The position numbers and the translations under genes were made by a program. This document shows positions 16,502-24,907 of a stretch of 64,000 bases of DNA, one piece after another. A model generated the notes under the pieces. The model did no database searches and was not told where the DNA came from. It saw only the letters and a list, made by a program, of their open reading frames with translations. Source of the stretch: SBAX01 sp964646605 (lineage in GTDB: Bacteria; Planctomycetota; Phycisphaerae; UBA1845); the NCBI GenBank assembly GCA_964646605.1, contig CAZYEX010000012.1, positions 1 through 64,000 on the forward strand, in the 5' to 3' direction. Position 1 is the stretch's first letter, and every line of letters starts with the position of its first letter.

Positions 16502-17578
16502 TCATTCCACCGTCAAGGTCGGCGCCGTTTCACGGAGTTGGCCGCGGATGCTGATTTGACCGGCCGTGTTTTGGACCACCCGCTGGATGGCCTGGGTCAC
16601 ATAATCCGGCGTGTCGGTGAAGAGTTTCTCGGGACATCCGGCGTCGCCGTGGATGCGGATTTTCGCGTTGAGCGGGATTTCGCCCAGGAACGGGACGCCC
16701 AGCTCCTTGGCCGCCGCGGCCGCCCCGCCGTGATCGAACAGTTCGTCGCGATGCCCGCACTTGGGACAGAGATAATAGCTCATGTTCTCGATGATGCCAA
16801 GGCATGGCACGTTAAGCTGCTCATACATCCGCACCGCCCGCCGTGCGTCCATCAAGGCCACGTCCTGCGGCGTGCAGATGACCACCGACCCGGTCATGGG
16901 AACCTGCTGGGCGAGTGTCAACGGCACGTCACCGGTGCCCGGCGGCAGGTCCACGATCAAATAATCCAAATCCCCCCAGGCCACTTGTTCGAGGAACTGC
17001 CGCACCACCCCGTGGGCCATCGGACCGCGCCAGATCAGGGGTTTGTCCCGATCGACCATGAACCCGATGCTCATGATCTTCACCCCGCCCGCGGTGGGCG
17101 GCACGATCATGTTGCCGTCGACGGCCGGCTTCGCCCCTTCGATCCCCACCAGGGTTGGAATGCTGGGACCGTAGACATCCGAATCCATGAGGCCCACCGA
17201 CGCCCCTTCGCGCTGCAACCCGAAGGCCAGCATCACCGCGGCCGTGCTCTTCCCCACCCCCCCCTTCCCCGCCCCTACCGCCACGACGTTCTTCACCCCC
17301 GGAAGCACCGTCGCCGCCGCCCGGCTGGATCGAACCTGGGCGCTCCATTGCAACTCCACCTGTCCCACGCCCGAAATACGCCGCACGGCCGACTCGACAT
17401 CGCGCTGAATCTGCTCCTTCATGGGACAGGCCGGTGTGGTCAACTCGACATGAACGCGGACATGGCCGCCGTCGATGGCCACTTCCTTGACCATCCCCAG
17501 GGTCACGATATCCTTGTGAAGCTCCGGGTCCATCACGCCCCGAAGCTGGTCCAACACCTGGTCCCGCGATATCGCCAC
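16502..17578 (-). CDS. Mrp/ApbC family iron-sulfur cluster carrier ATPase
   Basis: The 358-residue protein has an N-terminal DUF59/MIP18-like domain (DPELHKDIVTLGMV, residues 17-30, with ACPMKEQI) and then a P-loop ATPase. The deviant Walker A GKGGVGKS is at 104-111, with DSDVYGPS, DLPPGTGD and the Fe-S-binding pair Cys272/Cys275 (CPKCG). It should carry and deliver [4Fe-4S] clusters; the many Fe-S subunits of the nuo operon in this window are plausible clients. It is divergent from the histidine kinase gene, with 168 bases between. Confidence 0.93.
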   Translation of the reverse strand: MAISRDQVLDQLRGVMDPELHKDIVTLGMVKEVAIDGGHVRVHVELTTPACPMKEQIQRDVESAVRRISGVGQVELQWSAQVRSSRAAATVLPGVKNVVAVGAGKGGVGKSTAAVMLAFGLQREGASVGLMDSDVYGPSIPTLVGIEGAKPAVDGNMIVPPTAGGVKIMSIGFMVDRDKPLIWRGPMAHGVVRQFLEQVAWGDLDYLIVDLPPGTGDVPLTLAQQVPMTGSVVICTPQDVALMDARRAVRMYEQLNVPCLGIIENMSYYLCPKCGHRDELFDHGGAAAAAKELGVPFLGEIPLNAKIRIHGDAGCPEKLFTDTPDYVTQAIQRVVQNTAGQISIRGQLRETAPTLTVE

Positions 17579-17746
17579 CCGGTCCTCCCGTCTCCCGATC
17601 CGTCGCGCCCCGCCTTTTCCTCGCAGCCTCCAGGGTCACGCGGCGGGTCTTCCTTTTGATCCTAACCCGGCCGAAACGACCGGTCGAATCGCACGCCGTT
17701 GCCCGGTGCTCTTCGCAGCGCGCGAGCGGCGCGGTAACACTCCGCT

Positions 17747-18841
17747 ATGCCGTCGCGATCCGGACCCGACCCTCAGCTCCCGCTCCGTTGGCGAGTGGCG
17801 GCCTTTTCGCTGGTCTTCTTGGCCATCGCGCTGGCCGGCGCCGGGATGTGGGTCGTTCAGCACCGCATGAACTCCCTGAGCGAAAGCGTGTTGGAACAGG
17901 CGGCCATGTGGGCCTATCGCGCCGCCGCCGAGGCGCCCCCGTCCTTCGATCAACCGCGAATCCCCGCCTTTCAACGAACCGACGACTTTCTCGAAGAGCA
18001 CAACCGTACTCTCCTGGCCTACACCCTCCTCTACGTCGGACTGACCTTCGCGGCGCTGGCTGCCCTGGTGCTGGCCATGTGGATCCTTCTGCGCCTTGTT
18101 CGCCGCGAGATGGCCCTCGCCGAGCTCAAAGCCAACTTCGTCGCCGACGTTTCGCACGAGCTCAAGACCCCCCTGGCCCTCATCCGGCTCTATGCCGAGA
18201 CCTTGCAATCGGGTCGAGTTCCCTCCGACGAAAAGCGCGGCGACTACCTCAACATCATCCTTCGCGAAAGCACCCGCCTCACCAACCTCATCAACAACAT
18301 CCTCGACTTCGCCCGCATCGACGCAGGCCGAAAGGAATACCAACTCCAGCCTACCAACGTCGTGGAAGTCATCCGCCAAACCTACGACTCGTACCGCCCG
18401 CAGCTCGACCACATGGGTTTCACCCACCGCCTGACCGTCGATGAACCGCTTCCCCGTGTGGACGCCGACGCCGACGCCATCGCCCAGATTCTCATCAACC
18501 TGGTCAACAACGCGGTGAAGTATTCCGACGAGGAGAAGTACCTGGCCATCGAACTAACCCCCGACACCCGCCGCGACCGCCGGGGCGTGCTGATTTCCGT
18601 CCACGACCGCGGCATCGGCATCCTCCCCGAGGACCGCGCCCGCCTGACGGAGGGCTTTTTCCGGGCCTCCGACCCCCGCGTCCGAGAACAAAGCGGCACC
18701 GGCCTGGGGCTGGCCCTCGTTCGACACATCGTGGACGCCCACCAAGGCTCCCTCGACATCGAATCTCGACTAGTCAAAGGCACGACCTTTCGGGTATTCT
18801 TACCGGCGTCCGTCGAGAGCGAAGCTTCGGCGGAGATTTAG
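17747..18841 (+). CDS. sensor histidine kinase
   Basis: This 364-residue kinase has two membrane helices (about 17-36 and 92-116) enclosing a 55-residue periplasmic loop. The phospho-acceptor His137 lies in FVADVSHELKTPL, Asn255 in INLVNNAVKYS, and the ATP lid in HDRGIGI and GTGLGLALV. There is no separate HAMP or PAS domain. It should autophosphorylate and pass the phosphate to the OmpR-type regulator encoded next, 11 bases downstream. The signal is unknown. Confidence 0.92.
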   Translation: MPSRSGPDPQLPLRWRVAAFSLVFLAIALAGAGMWVVQHRMNSLSESVLEQAAMWAYRAAAEAPPSFDQPRIPAFQRTDDFLEEHNRTLLAYTLLYVGLTFAALAALVLAMWILLRLVRREMALAELKANFVADVSHELKTPLALIRLYAETLQSGRVPSDEKRGDYLNIILRESTRLTNLINNILDFARIDAGRKEYQLQPTNVVEVIRQTYDSYRPQLDHMGFTHRLTVDEPLPRVDADADAIAQILINLVNNAVKYSDEEKYLAIELTPDTRRDRRGVLISVHDRGIGILPEDRARLTEGFFRASDPRVREQSGTGLGLALVRHIVDAHQGSLDIESRLVKGTTFRVFLPASVESEASAEI

Positions 18842-18852
18842 GAGAATTGTCG

Positions 18853-19533
18853 ATGCCGCGAATTCTGATTGCCGACGACGAAGCCGATATGGCCGCCGGA
18901 CTGCGGGACAACCTGCAGTTCGAAGGCTACGAAGTCCTCATCGCCAGTGACGGCGAAACCGCCCTGAAGCTGGCCATCGAACAGAATCCCGATATCGTCC
19001 TCCTGGACATCATGATGCCCAAGTTGGACGGGTTGGAGGTGTGCAAGCGGATTCGACAGGCGGGGTTCATGATCCCCGTCCTCATGCTCACCGCCAAAAG
19101 TCAGGAGATTGACATCGTCCGCGGGCTGGAGATGGGCGCCGACGATTACGTCACCAAGCCTTTCAGCGTCCGCGAACTGCTCGCCCGCATTAAAGCCGCT
19201 CTCCGCCGGACCCCTGCCGGCAAGGGTCTTTCGCGTGTCATGCGTATCGGCGACGCCACCGTCGATCTCGTCAAGGGCAACGTCGATCGCCCCGGACAGA
19301 CTCATCACCTGGGTCACTTCGAACTGGAAATCCTGAAGATGCTCATCGAGAACGCCGAGAAGCCGGTCGAACGAAACAAGCTCCTCGACGTGATCTGGGG
19401 CCTGGAGGGCTTCCCTTTCACCCGCACCGTGGACAACCACATCGTCAGCCTTCGCCGCAAGATCGAACCCGACCCCAAACACCCGCGGCATATCGTCACC
19501 GTACACAGCATCGGGTACCGCTTCGTGCCGTAG
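18853..19533 (+). CDS. OmpR/PhoB-family response regulator
   Basis: The 226-residue regulator has a receiver domain with phospho-acceptor Asp52 (DIVLLDIMMPKLDG) and Lys in YVTKPFS. A winged-helix DNA-binding domain follows, ending in DNHIVSLRRKIEPDP and VHSIGYRF. The ATG at 18853 is chosen over the TTG at 18847 because GGAG sits eight bases before it. It pairs with the kinase gene immediately upstream. A heptad repeat array begins right after the TAG stop. Confidence 0.93.
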   Translation: MPRILIADDEADMAAGLRDNLQFEGYEVLIASDGETALKLAIEQNPDIVLLDIMMPKLDGLEVCKRIRQAGFMIPVLMLTAKSQEIDIVRGLEMGADDYVTKPFSVRELLARIKAALRRTPAGKGLSRVMRIGDATVDLVKGNVDRPGQTHHLGHFELEILKMLIENAEKPVERNKLLDVIWGLEGFPFTRTVDNHIVSLRRKIEPDPKHPRHIVTVHSIGYRFVP

Positions 19534-19537
19534 AAAA

Positions 19538-19798
19538 GAAGTTCGAAGTACGAAGTTCGAAGTTCGAACACGGCGTCGGGGGTGTCGGAGGGTGGCCCAC
19601 CTCGTTTGGGGGTGGGGGAAGCGATAATCGTGGGCATGACGCTGGGCGCAAATCATCGAGTGCGCCAGGTCCAAAGGACCTGGGCCACCCGCCACGAGGT
19701 TCAAAGTACGAAGTTCGAAATTCAAAGACGCCGTCGGGGTTCTCTCATGCACACCATGTCCGTTTTCGAACTTTGAACTTCGCACTTCGAACTTCGTT
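19538..19798. repeat. three heptad arrays of the TTCGAAG/TTTGAAC type
   Basis: The arrays at 19538-19568 and 19699-19726 read as AAGTTCG-like heptads. The array at 19765-19798 is the complementary TTCGAAC/TTTGAAC type, so inner and outer arms can pair. They start three to five bases after the stop codon of the response regulator. The same family recurs at 21346-21376 and 24784-24902. Confidence 0.7.
19652..19690. repeat. dispersed palindromic repeat, copy 2
   Basis: The core GGTCCAAAGGACC is self-complementary and the flanks match copy 1 (3316-3355) in inverted orientation, from the ATCATCGA block to the GGCCACCC end. It lies between two heptad arrays of the same interval, suggesting that different repeat families accumulate in the same gaps. 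Confidence 0.7.
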
Positions 19799-20072
19799 CG
19801 GCAAACCCCGCCCGGTGCTCTTTTCCCGTTCCGTTTCCGCTTTGTAACCCTGACAACCTCTTACAGCTTTTCCGCGATCCACCGCAATACTTTGTGCGTC
19901 TAACATAATACGAGAAATGTCGGACGCCTTTCGGGAGATGTTCGGGACCCGCGGGCGTCCAAAGGCCGGAGAAAGTTAACCCGCGCGATCCGACGGAGAG
20001 TCGGGACGTGAACTGATTTGGCTCGTCTCCTCCACTGACGACCCACGCCGGCGTGACGCACCGGCGAACGCG

Positions 20073-20109
20073 ATGCGGGTCGGGCGGTTCACCGCCGCCC
20101 GACCCGTAT
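20073..20109 (+). other. strong hairpin upstream of the CBS-domain gene
   Basis: Two 15-base arms, 20073-20087 and 20095-20109, are complementary with one G-T-type mismatch and enclose a seven-base loop. A smaller CGCCGG/CCGGCG hairpin lies just upstream at about 20047-20066. There is no U-run after the stem, so an intrinsic terminator is not clear. It may be a structured 5' leader element of the gene at 20210. Confidence 0.45.
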
Positions 20110-20209
20110 CTCCCCTACCCTCCCCAGCCTCCCCAAGGCCGACTTGCGACCGTCAGGCCCTCATGCGACAATGCTCCCGGTTCGGGGGTGTTCCAAGGAA
20201 GGTCGCGTC

Positions 20210-20644
20210 ATGCCCAACGTACAGTCGATTCTGGAGCGGAAGGGAAGCGAAGTGGCAAGCATCGCTCGCACGGCCACCGTCCTCCAAGCGGCGACGCTGA
20301 TGAACCAAAAGCGCATCGGGGCCCTGGTGGTCACCGACGGGGATCGGGCCGTGGGCATTTTTACGGAACGCGACATCCTCAACCGCATCGTCGCCGCCGG
20401 CAAAGAGCCCAAGACCACTCCGGTCGGCGAGGTGATGACCGCGCCCATGGCCTGTTGTCGGAGGGACACCCGTCTGTCGGAATGCCGTACGGTCATGACG
20501 CAGAAGCGAATCCGCCACCTTCCCGTCGTCGAAGAGGGCAAACTCTTCGGGATGGTCTCCATCGGCGACCTCCTCGCCGGCGAAGTCGCCGACCAGCAGG
20601 CGACGATCGAGTACCTCAACGAATACTTGTACGGCAGACGGTGA
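20210..20644 (+). CDS. CBS-domain pair protein
   Basis: The 144-residue protein consists of two CBS motifs. The first spans about residues 10-65 (TVLQAATLMNQKRIGALVV, VGIFTERDILNRI) and the second about 75-130 (VGEVMTAPM, MTQKRIRHLPVVEEGKLFG, VSIGDLLAG). Stand-alone CBS pairs bind adenosine nucleotides and regulate other proteins. The partner is not evident here. The ATG at 20210 is preceded by AAGGAAGG; the upstream in-frame extension has no family similarity. A heptad array follows five bases after the stop. Confidence 0.88.
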   Translation: MPNVQSILERKGSEVASIARTATVLQAATLMNQKRIGALVVTDGDRAVGIFTERDILNRIVAAGKEPKTTPVGEVMTAPMACCRRDTRLSECRTVMTQKRIRHLPVVEEGKLFGMVSIGDLLAGEVADQQATIEYLNEYLYGRR

Positions 20645-20648
20645 AACG

Positions 20649-20738
20649 GAATGGTGAATGGTGAATGCGGAATTAGGAAGAAGGGCCCCGGCGCAATCGC
20701 CTTCATTCACCATTCCGCATTCCGCATTCGACATTCAG
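20649..20738. repeat. inverted pair of GAATNNN heptad arrays
   Basis: The plus strand at 20649-20680 reads GAATGGT, GAATGGT, GAATGCG and a variant. The minus strand over 20702-20738 carries five GAATNNN heptads. The arms can form a long imperfect hairpin filling the gap between the CBS gene and the phosphodiesterase gene. Confidence 0.7.
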
Positions 20739-20745
20739 GGACCGC

Positions 20746-21234
20746 GTGCGCCTGATGTTGATCGGCGTCCTCTCCGACACCCACGATCGCCTGCCGACGA
20801 TCGGCCAGGCGCTGAAGCTCTTCGCACGCCAGAAAGTCGAAGCCCTTATTCATCCCGGCGACTTCGTGGCCCCGTTCGCCGTCCTCCCCCTGCTCGACTT
20901 TGACGGACCGATTCACGCCACGTACGGCAACAACGACGGGGAGCGCACCGGCCTCAAAAAGCTCATGCCCCAACTCGTCGACGGTCCGCTGCACCTCGAG
21001 CTGGACGGACGGCGGATTCTCGTGCATCATTTCGTCGATGGGTGCGATCCGGCGGACATCGAGCGAGCGGAGATCATCGTGACCGGCCACACTCACCAGG
21101 TGGTCAATCGCTTCGAGGGCGGAAAGCTTTTCCTGAACCCCGGCGAGTGCTGCGGATGGGTCAATGGCCGATGCACGGTAGCCATCCTCGACACCGACGG
21201 CCCCTCCGCCGAAATCTTCGAACTGGAGCCTTGA
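20746..21234 (+). CDS. YfcE/MJ0936-family metallophosphoesterase
   Basis: This 162-residue protein has the calcineurin-type metal ligands in order: LSDTHD (8-13), HPGDF, YGNNDGE, and VTGHTH followed by NPGE. Length and motif order fit the YfcE/MJ0936 family of small phosphodiesterases. The physiological substrate is not known. A GTG at 20746 is used as start; an ATG three codons later is equally possible. Confidence 0.88.
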   Translation: MRLMLIGVLSDTHDRLPTIGQALKLFARQKVEALIHPGDFVAPFAVLPLLDFDGPIHATYGNNDGERTGLKKLMPQLVDGPLHLELDGRRILVHHFVDGCDPADIERAEIIVTGHTHQVVNRFEGGKLFLNPGECCGWVNGRCTVAILDTDGPSAEIFELEP

Positions 21235-21236
21235 GC

Positions 21237-21779
21237 ATGCGAAACAGGGACGAAGGGACCAAGGGACGTAGGGACGAAGGGATCAGAGCCGCGGGCACCA
21301 GCCCGCGGACCCGGTCTAGTACTACTTGCGCGATCCAGCGGGGCAACAAGTTCGAAGTTCGAAGTTCGAAGTTCGAAAAAGGGATCGCACTACTAGGTCT
21401 GACGGTCCTGATCGGGTGTTCCGTCGCCTGCGTCCGCCGCACCATCACCATCACCACCGATCCGCCCAACGCCCGCGTCTTCCTCAACGACCAGGAGATC
21501 GGGCGCAGCGAAGTCACCACGGACTTCCTTTGGTACGGCGACTACGGCGTGACCATCCGGCAGGAGGATTACGAAACGCTGCAAACCAACTGGCCGATCA
21601 AGGCCCCTTGGTATCAGTGGGTGCCCTTCGATTTTTTTACCGAAGTCCTCTGGCCCGGCCAACTTCACGACCGTCACACGCGCCACTTCGTTCTGGAACC
21701 CGCCAAGGTTCCGTCGCAGGACGAACTGATCTCCCGAGCCGCCCAAACCCGCGACCGGGCCTTGGAAACTGGGAAATAG
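21237..21779 (+). CDS. PEGA-domain lipoprotein with repeat-derived N-terminus
   Basis: The recognisable protein begins near residue 46 with a signal-like KGIALLGLTVLIGC lipobox. A PEGA-type domain follows: TITTDPPNARVFLNDQEIG and DYGVTIRQEDYE, then a WYQWVPFDFFTEVLWPGQ segment typical of planctomycete PEGA lipoproteins. The only in-frame ATG is at 21237, so the first 45 residues are encoded by a period-8 array and a heptad array (translated FEVRSSKFE). Either the protein uses a non-standard start nearer the lipobox or the repeats have entered the gene. PEGA domains are surface beta-sandwiches. It lies three bases after the phosphoesterase stop. Confidence 0.65.
   Translation: MRNRDEGTKGRRDEGIRAAGTSPRTRSSTTCAIQRGNKFEVRSSKFEKGIALLGLTVLIGCSVACVRRTITITTDPPNARVFLNDQEIGRSEVTTDFLWYGDYGVTIRQEDYETLQTNWPIKAPWYQWVPFDFFTEVLWPGQLHDRHTRHFVLEPAKVPSQDELISRAAQTRDRALETGK
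21243..21376. repeat. period-8 array plus TTCGAAG heptad array
   Basis: Bases 21243-21282 form about four and a half units of GGGACNNA with a period of eight. Bases 21346-21376 form four TTCGAAG heptads. Both lie in the 5' part of the PEGA lipoprotein frame, before its lipobox. Confidence 0.7.
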
Positions 21780-21844
21780 CTGCGCCGCACGACTTCACAA
21801 TTGACGCCCCGCCCCCCCACCCCTACAGTCGCCGCCGGAAGAAA

Positions 21845-22669
21845 ATGTTCGCCGTAATCTCCGACATCCACGGGAACTGGGAGGCGTTGCAAACCGCCCT
21901 CGCCGACATCGAGCGACGCTCGATCAAGAAAATCTATTGCCTGGGGGACATCGTCGGATACGGGGCGAGTCCCAAGGAGTGCCTCGACGCCGTGATCGAC
22001 CGATGCGAGCTTTGTCTGTGCGGCAACCACGACCAGGCCGTCTTCTACGAACCGACCAACTTCAACGTCGGCGCCGAACGCGCCGCGTACTGGACGCGTC
22101 AAGTTCTGGAGGACGAAGACAACAAGGCCAAGCGCGATCGCCGCTGGGACGTGCTCGGACGACTGCCCATTCGCCATCAGGCCAACGGGCTCCTCCTCGT
22201 CCACGCCTCCCCGCGACGACCGGTCAATGAATACCTATTCCCCGAGGACGTTTACACCAACCCCGGCAAGATCCTCGACAACTTCAAACGCCTTGAGGAA
22301 CACCACCGCGCCTGTTTGGTGGGGCACACCCACGTCCCCGGCGTTTTCCTCGACGACCCCTGCTTCGATCCGCCCGACGAACTCCCTGACATGGGCGTCT
22401 ACACCATCACCTCGGACGAGAAGGCGATCATCAACGTGGGCAGCATCGGGCAGCCGCGGGACCGCGATCCACGGCTCTGTTACGTGGTGATTTACGAAAA
22501 GGGCGAGGGACCTGAGGGCTACGAACCGCCCCAAGTCCAGCCCGACGAATACTGCGCCACTCTCGAATTCATCCGCCTCGAGTACGACATCGAGAAGGCG
22601 GCCCGCAAAATCTACGACATTCCCGAGCTCGACGATTTCCTCGGCTCGCGCCTGTTCGAGGGTCGCTAG
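21845..22669 (+). CDS. metallophosphoesterase
   Basis: The 274-residue protein shows the full metallophosphoesterase set: ISDIHGNWEAL (6-16), LGDIVGYG, CGNHDQA, LLVHASPR and VGHTHVPG, then NVGSIGQPRDRDP. It resembles ApaH/YfcE-like phosphodiesterases with an extended C-terminal helical tail of about 60 residues. The substrate is unknown. The start at 21845 gives the canonical beginning; the longer open frame overlaps the PEGA gene and is rejected. yidC follows three bases later. Confidence 0.88.
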   Translation: MFAVISDIHGNWEALQTALADIERRSIKKIYCLGDIVGYGASPKECLDAVIDRCELCLCGNHDQAVFYEPTNFNVGAERAAYWTRQVLEDEDNKAKRDRRWDVLGRLPIRHQANGLLLVHASPRRPVNEYLFPEDVYTNPGKILDNFKRLEEHHRACLVGHTHVPGVFLDDPCFDPPDELPDMGVYTITSDEKAIINVGSIGQPRDRDPRLCYVVIYEKGEGPEGYEPPQVQPDEYCATLEFIRLEYDIEKAARKIYDIPELDDFLGSRLFEGR

Positions 22670-22672
22670 TCG

Positions 22673-24781
22673 ATGAACAAGCAAGACACCCTAAGAAACC
22701 TCCTGGTGGCCGGTGCGGTCTTCATCTTTATCATGGCCGTGGGACCCGCACTCATCCCCCCCCCACCGCCGCCTCGCACCCCCGTCGATCCGATTCCGTC
22801 GGCTCAACCGGCCGACGAATCGTTTGTCGCCGAGCCCGCGAAATTTGGCACACCCCCGCCGATCGCGCCGACTCCGAGCGCGCCGACGACTACCGCCGGC
22901 GCTTCCTGGAACGCCATTGAAGCCCCTGCCGCGCAGACCTTCGACATGGGCGCCGCCCACGAAAACCTGGACAAGCACGGCGTCGAAGCCGAGGCCTACC
23001 GAACCAAACTCGTTCTCTCCAACGTCGGCGCTTCCGTCGAATCCGCCTTCCTCACCGACCACGCCGCGCACTTGCGCCAACCCGACCGTTACCCCTTGCT
23101 GAGCCCCGTGAAGCGCACCAACGGCGCCGCCTATCGCTCTTTCACCGTCGATAAGATCAACATCGACGGGGCGGACCTCGCCTTGGGTGACAAACGATGG
23201 CACTGTGAGGGCGTGACGGCGTTCAAGATCGGAGACGAGGAGGGGCAAGTCGCCCGGTTCCAACTTGACCTTCAGCGAGGCGACCAGCCGGCCCTTCGAC
23301 TCACCCGCACCCTCCGCCTCCCCATGCAACCCACCAAGCTGGGCCGCCACGATCTGTACTCCGACCTGACCGCCGCCAGCCTCGACAACCAGCCGCACAA
23401 CGTCATCCTCACCTACCGCGGCGGTGTCGGAATTCCCATGGACCCCACCCGCGACGACCGCGTCATCGACGCCGGGGTTCAAGCCGAACCGGGCCGCATC
23501 ACGGTCACTCGAAAAGTGCCCGCCGACGCCGCCAAGGCCGGAAAGCCCGTCCCGCTATTCGTCCCCACGCCCGCCCAGCCGAGCCAGAAACTCTCTTGGG
23601 CGGCCACGGGAAATACTTACTTCACCTGCACCCTCGCTCCCCTCGCCGCCGACGGTAAGAGCCCCGCGCCCTACCTGTCCGAGGTCTCCGCTCTCGACGC
23701 CGACGCCGACCCCGCCACGACCGACGACGTCACCATCCGCTTCGTGACTTCCTCCGCCGCCCTGCAACCCGGTGAATCCATCACCTATCCCGCCGCTCTC
23801 TACCTCGGCGAAAAGGACGGCCGCGCGTTCCGCGAACAGCCCGATTACGGCGAGCGTAATTACTACTTCCAGATTTCGCAGGGGTTCGGCTGGTGTACCT
23901 TTACGTGGCTGGTCGAACTCATGATCTGGCTGCTCAACAGCCTGCACTTCGTCGTCCGCGACTTCGGCATCGCCATCATCATCCTCGTCCTTCTCGTCCG
24001 CGCCATGCTTCACCCCCTGACCAAGAAGGGCCAGGTAAACATGGCCCGCATGCAGCGGCGCATGGCCGACCTCGCCCCCAAGATCGAGGAGATCAAGAAA
24101 AAATTCGCCAACGACAAAGCGCGCATGAATCAGGAGATGATCAAGCTCAACCTTAACCCCGCCGGGCAGCTCATGAGCTGCCTGCCCATGCTCATCCAGA
24201 TGCCCATCTGGGTCGCCCTCTACCTGAGCCTGAGCAACAACATCCTCATGCGCCACGAGGCCTTCCTCTTCACGTGGGTCAAGGACCTCACCGCGCAGGA
24301 TGCGCTCGTTCCCTTTTCGACCTCGTTCTTCGTCCCCTTGGTCGGCTGGCGAATGGACTCGTTCAACCTGCTGCCGATCCTCGTGTCCGTCTTCATGTAC
24401 CTACAGCAGAAAACGCAGCCCAAGCCTCCGCCCAACCCCAACATGTCCGACGAACAGCGTCAGCAGCAGGAAATGATGCAGAAGATGATGCCCATCATGA
24501 GCATCATGATGCTGTTTATTTTCTACAGCATGCCCTCGGGTCTGAATTTATACATCATGTTCAGCTCGCTCTTCGGCTGGCTGGAGCAGTTGGTCATCCG
24601 CAAACACATCAAGGAGCAGGAAGCCGCCGGCACCTTCGACGCCCCCCCGCCCAAGAGCGATTCCCGGGGCGACCGTCCCGACAAACCGCCCGGAAAACAT
24701 TCCTGGTTCGAGCGCCTACAAAAAATGGCCGCGGACGCTCAAAAGACGCAACACACCCAACGCGCCCGGCCAAAGCGATGA
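22673..24781 (+). CDS. yidC: membrane protein insertase YidC
   Basis: The 702-residue protein has a first membrane helix (about 9-28), a Pro-rich linker and a large periplasmic beta domain (about 60-400). The Oxa1-type insertase core follows from about 405: CTFTWLVELMIWLL, HPLTKKGQVNMARMQ, MPIWVALYLSLSNN, and the last helix IMSIMMLFIFYSMPSGLNLY. A basic C-terminal tail (about 640-702) may contact ribosomes. YidC inserts and folds inner-membrane proteins with or without SecYEG. It is not beside rpmH/rnpA here. It converges with the receiver gene across a repeat. Confidence 0.93.
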   Translation: MNKQDTLRNLLVAGAVFIFIMAVGPALIPPPPPPRTPVDPIPSAQPADESFVAEPAKFGTPPPIAPTPSAPTTTAGASWNAIEAPAAQTFDMGAAHENLDKHGVEAEAYRTKLVLSNVGASVESAFLTDHAAHLRQPDRYPLLSPVKRTNGAAYRSFTVDKINIDGADLALGDKRWHCEGVTAFKIGDEEGQVARFQLDLQRGDQPALRLTRTLRLPMQPTKLGRHDLYSDLTAASLDNQPHNVILTYRGGVGIPMDPTRDDRVIDAGVQAEPGRITVTRKVPADAAKAGKPVPLFVPTPAQPSQKLSWAATGNTYFTCTLAPLAADGKSPAPYLSEVSALDADADPATTDDVTIRFVTSSAALQPGESITYPAALYLGEKDGRAFREQPDYGERNYYFQISQGFGWCTFTWLVELMIWLLNSLHFVVRDFGIAIIILVLLVRAMLHPLTKKGQVNMARMQRRMADLAPKIEEIKKKFANDKARMNQEMIKLNLNPAGQLMSCLPMLIQMPIWVALYLSLSNNILMRHEAFLFTWVKDLTAQDALVPFSTSFFVPLVGWRMDSFNLLPILVSVFMYLQQKTQPKPPPNPNMSDEQRQQQEMMQKMMPIMSIMMLFIFYSMPSGLNLYIMFSSLFGWLEQLVIRKHIKEQEAAGTFDAPPPKSDSRGDRPDKPPGKHSWFERLQKMAADAQKTQHTQRARPKR

Positions 24782-24783
24782 TC

Positions 24784-24902
24784 AAGTTCGAAGTGCGAAG
24801 TTCAAAGTTCGAAGAGACGGGATCGCCGAAGTGCTTTTCTTTGAACTTTGAACTTTGAACTTTGAACTTTGAACTTTGAACTTTGAACTTTGAATTTTGA
24901 AC
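24784..24902. repeat. inverted heptad arrays with nine TTTGAAC copies
   Basis: At 24840-24902 the plus strand has nine consecutive heptads TTTGAAC, the eighth being TTTGAAT. At 24784-24815 the complementary AAGTTCG-type heptads occur four times. The arms can pair and lie exactly between the convergent yidC and receiver stops. This is the most regular array in the window. Confidence 0.85.
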
Positions 24903-24907
24903 TTCTT

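Larger units (their letters stand above)
19534..20209. other. repeat-rich gene-free interval
   Basis: No gene is supported in these 676 bases. They contain heptad arrays at 19538-19568, 19699-19726 and 19765-19798, the palindromic repeat copy at 19652-19690, and a strong hairpin at 20073-20109. Reading frames here encode only repeat translations. The stretch 19800-20040 shows nothing I can name. Confidence 0.6.

Noticed and set aside
17636..18427. minus-strand 263-codon frame opposite the sensor kinase
   Set aside because: The kinase frame on the plus strand has complete H, N and G boxes; this is its shadow.
24784..24902. tandem heptamers considered as a CRISPR array
   Set aside because: Units are seven bases long without spacers, and no cas genes are present.
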